A stretch of DNA of 8,868 nt, from assembly GCA_903839795.1 (NCBI GenBank), contig CAIMDR010000076.1, positions 1 through 8,868 on the forward strand. The letters run 5' to 3'. A program made the position numbers and the translations under genes. Shown piece after piece: positions 7,061-8,868 of this stretch (positions are counted from its first letter, which is position 1; each line of letters starts with the position of its first letter). The stretch comes from an uncultured Methylococcaceae bacterium (GTDB taxonomy: Bacteria > Pseudomonadota > Gammaproteobacteria > Methylococcales > Methylomonadaceae). Below the pieces are notes generated by a model. The model was not told the DNA's origin. It was given only the letters and a program-made list of their open reading frames with translations, and did no database searches.

Positions 7061-7143
7061 CCATTTATATCCCCTCACCCCAGCCCTCTCCCGGTGGGAG
7101 AGGGAGCAAGATGCCTAAGTTATTTAATGCGCATTCCTAAGCA
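7061..7143 (+). repeat. Palindromic intergenic repeat, copy A (one-sided)
   Basis: About 83 bp immediately after epmB match 8753-8835 in the same orientation, with about 10 differences in the first 80 aligned bases. The core is a 9-bp stem, CCCTCTCCC (7084-7092) and GGGAGAGGG (7096-7104), around a GGT loop. The right end, 7116-7142 (TAAGTTATTTAATGCGC, then ATTCCTAAGC), matches the reverse complement of the left end of copy B (8725-8751) at 24 of 27 bases. The left terminal repeat expected here is missing: the similarity begins 11 bases after the epmB stop. No transposase is present, so it is a non-autonomous or REP-like element. Confidence 0.75.
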
Positions 7144-7153
7144 TTTAAGACCT

Positions 7154-7191
7154 AAAGGTTCAAGTCAAAATTATTTTGACTTTGAACCTTT
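7154..7191. terminator. Long hairpin around the rppH stop codon, between convergent genes
   Basis: Plus-strand 7154-7170 (AAAGGTTCAAGTCAAAA) pairs with 7174-7191 (TTTTGACTTTGAACCTTT): 17 base pairs with one bulged base. The three-base loop, 7171-7173, is the rppH TAA stop codon on the minus strand, so one arm encodes the last residues of RppH. Its position between the epmB and rppH 3' ends suggests a two-way terminator or 3'-end protector. Neither side has a clean T-run beyond the stem, so intrinsic termination is uncertain, although the base of the stem is A/T. Confidence 0.55.
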
Positions 7192-7722
7192 CGCCTTGAT
7201 ATTTTTAATCTCTTTTGCCAGATAACTGGTCGCCTTAACCGGCACAGAATCTATCGCCAGAATAGCGCCCAATTCAGTCATGGCTTTTTGGTAAACCTTA
7301 CGCTTAAAATAGACCACATCATTAAGTGGCTCCCAATAATCAACCCAACGCCAGCTATCAAATTCAGGTTTGGCGCACTGATCAAAACGCACGGATGAAT
7401 CCTGCGTCAACAACCGCAACATGTACCAGATTTGCTTTTGCCCTATGCATAAAGGCATGGAGCTCTTGCGAATATAGCGCTCTGGCAATTGATACCTTAA
7501 CCAGTAACGGGTACGCCCAAGCACCTGTACATGCTGCTGTTGCAGTCCTGTTTCTTCCCACAATTCTCGATACATCGCTGCTTCAGGGTCTTCGTCGTCA
7601 TTTATTCCGCCTTGCGGGAACTGCCATGCGTTCACGCCCATTCGCTTTGCCCAAAACACACGACCCTCGTCATTGCAAAGGATGATCCCGACATTGGGTC
7701 GGTATCCTTTAGAGTCTATCAT
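7171..7722 (-). CDS. rppH: RNA 5'-pyrophosphohydrolase RppH (Nudix)
   Basis: RppH removes pyrophosphate from the 5' triphosphate end of mRNAs, exposing a monophosphate that stimulates RNase E decay. The 183-residue protein (E. coli 176) has a perfect Nudix box: G38, E44, R52-E53-L54, E56-E57, G59-L60, read in [17 protein letters not shown] followed by [33 protein letters not shown] and [12 protein letters not shown] are hallmark RppH segments. The C-terminal tail is basic (IKAKGSKSK). AAGG (minus strand of 7730-7733) lies seven bases before the ATG. The gene is divergent from the HAD gene, an arrangement I recall from pseudomonads, but ptsP, which follows rppH there and in E. coli, is not present. 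The stop codon lies in the loop of the hairpin described at 7154-7191. Confidence 0.96.
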   Translation of the reverse strand: MIDSKGYRPNVGIILCNDEGRVFWAKRMGVNAWQFPQGGINDDEDPEAAMYRELWEETGLQQQHVQVLGRTRYWLRYQLPERYIRKSSMPLCIGQKQIWYMLRLLTQDSSVRFDQCAKPEFDSWRWVDYWEPLNDVVYFKRKVYQKAMTELGAILAIDSVPVKATSYLAKEIKNIKAKGSKSK

Positions 7723-7767
7723 TTTAAAACCTTGTATCTTTTGTCTGCCCTGTATCTAACTGCTAAA

Positions 7768-7797
7768 ATTACACGAAAAGGTCAGGTTGTTTATAAT
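7768..7797 (+). promoter_or_regulatory. Candidate promoter for the HAD gene
   Basis: A perfect TATAAT lies at 7792-7797, with ATTACA (7768-7773, four of six matches to TTGACA) 18 bases upstream. Transcription would start near 7804 and leave a leader of about 68 bases. The opposite strand of the same block reads TATTATAA, which could serve as a -10 for divergent rppH, but I see no good -35 for that direction. Confidence 0.4.
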
Positions 7798-7871
7798 AGC
7801 TCCATTGTTCCATAAAAAAACCCTAGATGCCAGAGTGCATAACCCTTTTAATTACTTGAGACAGGTTTAAC

Positions 7872-8558
7872 GTGAGTTTAGCGATTTTTGATTTAGATAA
7901 TACCTTGATAGCCGACGACAGCGATTACCTGTGGGGGCAGTTTCTTGTCGACCTGGGCGTTGTTGATAAAGAGCACTATGAAAGCGCCAACATCCGGTTC
8001 TATGATGAATACAAACAAGGCACCCTGGATATTGTTGAGTTCTTGCGTTTTTCACTGCAACCCTTGGCCAAAAACACCCCTGAACAACTGTATCAATGGC
8101 GGGCGCAATTTGTCCAAGATATCATCAAACCGATATTATTAAAACCCGCACAGGAACTGATCAACAAACATAGGGATCGGGGCGATACCTTGCTGGTTAT
8201 TACCGCAACCAACCGTTTTGTGACCGAGCCAATCGTTGAACTATACGGCATTGAAAATTTACTGGCCACCACCCCTGAATTTATAGATGGAAAATATACC
8301 GGTGGTTTTAACGGCATCCCGTGTTTTCAAGAAGGTAAGGTAAAGTTACTGGAAGCATGGTTAAAAACCTCAACTGAAACCATGCAGGGCAGTTGGTTTT
8401 ATAGCGATTCGCATAATGACCTGCCCTTGCTCAAATTAGTGGACAACCCGGTGGCCGTTGACCCGGATGATAAACTGACCGCTTATGCAAACGCTGCTGA
8501 TTGGCCGATTATCAGCTTAAGACAAGGCCAATGCCCACATGAGCATTTTCATAAGTAA
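7872..8558 (+). CDS. HAD-superfamily hydrolase, subfamily IB (phosphoserine/histidinol-phosphatase-like)
   Basis: This is a cytoplasmic Mg-dependent phosphohydrolase of the HAD IB class; its substrate cannot be told from sequence. The 228 residues carry all four HAD motifs: DLDNT (7-11) with nucleophile D7 and acid D9; T111 in LLVITATN; K156 in EGKVKLL; and DSHNDLPLL (179-187) with metal-binding D179 and D183. The helical segment between motifs I and II (about 15-100) is the cap typical of subfamily I, as in SerB and CicA-like proteins. The GTG start puts FDLDNT at residue 6, as usual, and has ACAGG six bases upstream. An in-frame ATG at 7827 is cut off by a TGA just before it. Its divergent pairing with rppH resembles pseudomonad genomes. 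Assigning it as SerB or a histidinol phosphatase would be a guess. Confidence 0.9.
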   Translation: MSLAIFDLDNTLIADDSDYLWGQFLVDLGVVDKEHYESANIRFYDEYKQGTLDIVEFLRFSLQPLAKNTPEQLYQWRAQFVQDIIKPILLKPAQELINKHRDRGDTLLVITATNRFVTEPIVELYGIENLLATTPEFIDGKYTGGFNGIPCFQEGKVKLLEAWLKTSTETMQGSWFYSDSHNDLPLLKLVDNPVAVDPDDKLTAYANAADWPIISLRQGQCPHEHFHK

Positions 8559-8617
8559 TCGTGTACCCGGCATTTTTCAAAACGTTAAAAGCGGTTAAAG
8601 ACTAAGCACAACGTAAT

Positions 8618-8710
8618 TATTCACCTCCCCCTTTGAAAAAGGGGGATCGAGGGGGATTTATCTAATAAAATCTCCCCTAACCCCTCTTTTTCAAAGAGGG
8701 GGACTGAATA
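8618..8710. repeat. 93-bp imperfect palindrome (MITE/REP-like element)
   Basis: TATTCA (8618-8623) pairs with TGAATA (8705-8710), and inside these TCCCCCTTTGAAAAAG (from 8626) pairs with CTTTTTCAAAGAGGGGGA (ending 8703). Pairing continues inward through GAGGGGGATTTAT (8649-8661) against ATAAAATCTCCCC (8665-8677), with mismatches and small gaps. The left arm can also fold on itself (CCCCCTTT with AAAGGGGG), so a long hairpin or a dumbbell are both possible. There is no coding capacity. Similar CCCCCTTTGAAAAAGGGGGA palindromes are, from memory, dispersed in many bacterial genomes. Confidence 0.75.
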
Positions 8711-8724
8711 CTTACAGCACAACA

Positions 8725-8835
8725 GCTTAGGATCGCGCATGAAATAACTTAACCATTTATACCCCCTCACCCCAACCCTCTCCCGGAGGGAGAGGGAGCA
8801 AGAGGCCTAAGTTGTTTCATGAGCATTTCTTGGCA
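8725..8835. repeat. Palindromic intergenic repeat, copy B (both ends present)
   Basis: The element has a left terminal repeat 8725-8751 (GCTTAGGATCGCGCATG, then AAATAACTTA). A unique arm containing CCATTTATACCCCCTCACCC follows. The central hairpin is CCCTCTCCC (8776-8784), GGA loop, GGGAGAGGG (8788-8796). The right terminal repeat is 8808-8834, which matches the reverse complement of the left at 20 of 27 bases. The segment 8753-8835 is about 87% identical to copy A at 7061-7143. Its structure of short terminal inverted repeats, no gene and an intergenic position fits a miniature non-autonomous element. Confidence 0.75.
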
Positions 8836-8868
8836 GTTTATTTGCCCGCAAGAATAAGCGCTAAAAAA

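Larger units (their letters stand above)
8559..8868. other. Gene-free right end dominated by palindromic repeats
   Basis: These 310 bases after the HAD stop contain no credible coding region on either strand. They hold two palindromic elements (8618-8710 and 8725-8835) separated by 14 bases. The first 59 bases and the last 33 show nothing I recognise. No T-run terminator directly follows the HAD gene; the strong palindromes may end its transcript. Confidence 0.6.

Noticed and set aside
7084..7104. CCCTCTCCC/GGGAGAGGG stem as an intrinsic terminator for epmB
   Set aside because: It is followed by AGCAAGATGCC, not a T-run, and the same stem recurs at 8776-8796 as part of a repeat. It is better explained as a repeat core.
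7827..7859. Ten-codon upstream reading frame (MPECITLLIT) before the HAD gene
   Set aside because: No ribosome site, no attenuator-like structure, and too short to tell from chance. It only shows that the HAD gene cannot start at that in-frame ATG.
8618..8835. CRISPR array at the right end
   Set aside because: The repeats are palindromic, of two unrelated kinds, not regularly spaced, and no spacers of uniform length lie between them.

Overview
The window looks like chromosomal housekeeping DNA from a gammaproteobacterium of moderate to low GC content. The evidence is an envelope cluster (bamA, skp, fabZ, lpxA), EF-P with both enzymes of the beta-lysylation pathway (EpmA, EpmB), and an RppH that matches the enterobacterial and pseudomonad form residue for residue in its Nudix box. 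The short palindromic intergenic repeats recall those of Methylococcales-type methanotrophs, but that narrower placement is inference. I see no phage, plasmid, insertion-sequence transposase, CRISPR array, tRNA or rRNA.

Layout. Bases 1-106 hold no gene, only possible scraps of dispersed repeats. From 107 to 5955 six genes run leftward. In transcription order they are efp, epmA, bamA, skp (ompH), fabZ and lpxA. efp and epmA share one base (TAGTG), and fabZ abuts or overlaps lpxA. Apparent promoters lie before efp and bamA, and possibly before skp. Rightward epmB starts at 6040, back to back with efp across an 84-bp spacer that contains a symmetric ATTATAAT. epmB converges on leftward rppH (7171-7722). 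The spacer between them holds one copy of a repeat and a long hairpin with the rppH stop codon in its loop. A GTG-started HAD-IB phosphatase-like gene (7872-8558) runs rightward, divergent from rppH. The last 310 bases contain no gene but two palindromic repeat elements.

How the genes work together. EpmB turns lysine into (R)-beta-lysine, EpmA attaches it to Lys34 of EF-P, and modified EF-P relieves ribosome stalling at proline runs. The envelope block supplies the outer-membrane protein insertase (BamA), its periplasmic chaperone (Skp), a fatty-acid dehydratase (FabZ) and the first lipid A enzyme (LpxA). RppH and the HAD protein form a gene pair also seen in pseudomonads.

No new defence or metabolic system is evident. 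The points that deserve a second look are architectural: lpxD is missing from its usual place between skp and fabZ; efp-epmA sits where rseP normally precedes bamA; LpxA carries the Met associated with C10 acyl selection; a hairpin is wrapped around the rppH stop codon; and related palindromic repeats bracket the rppH-HAD pair.
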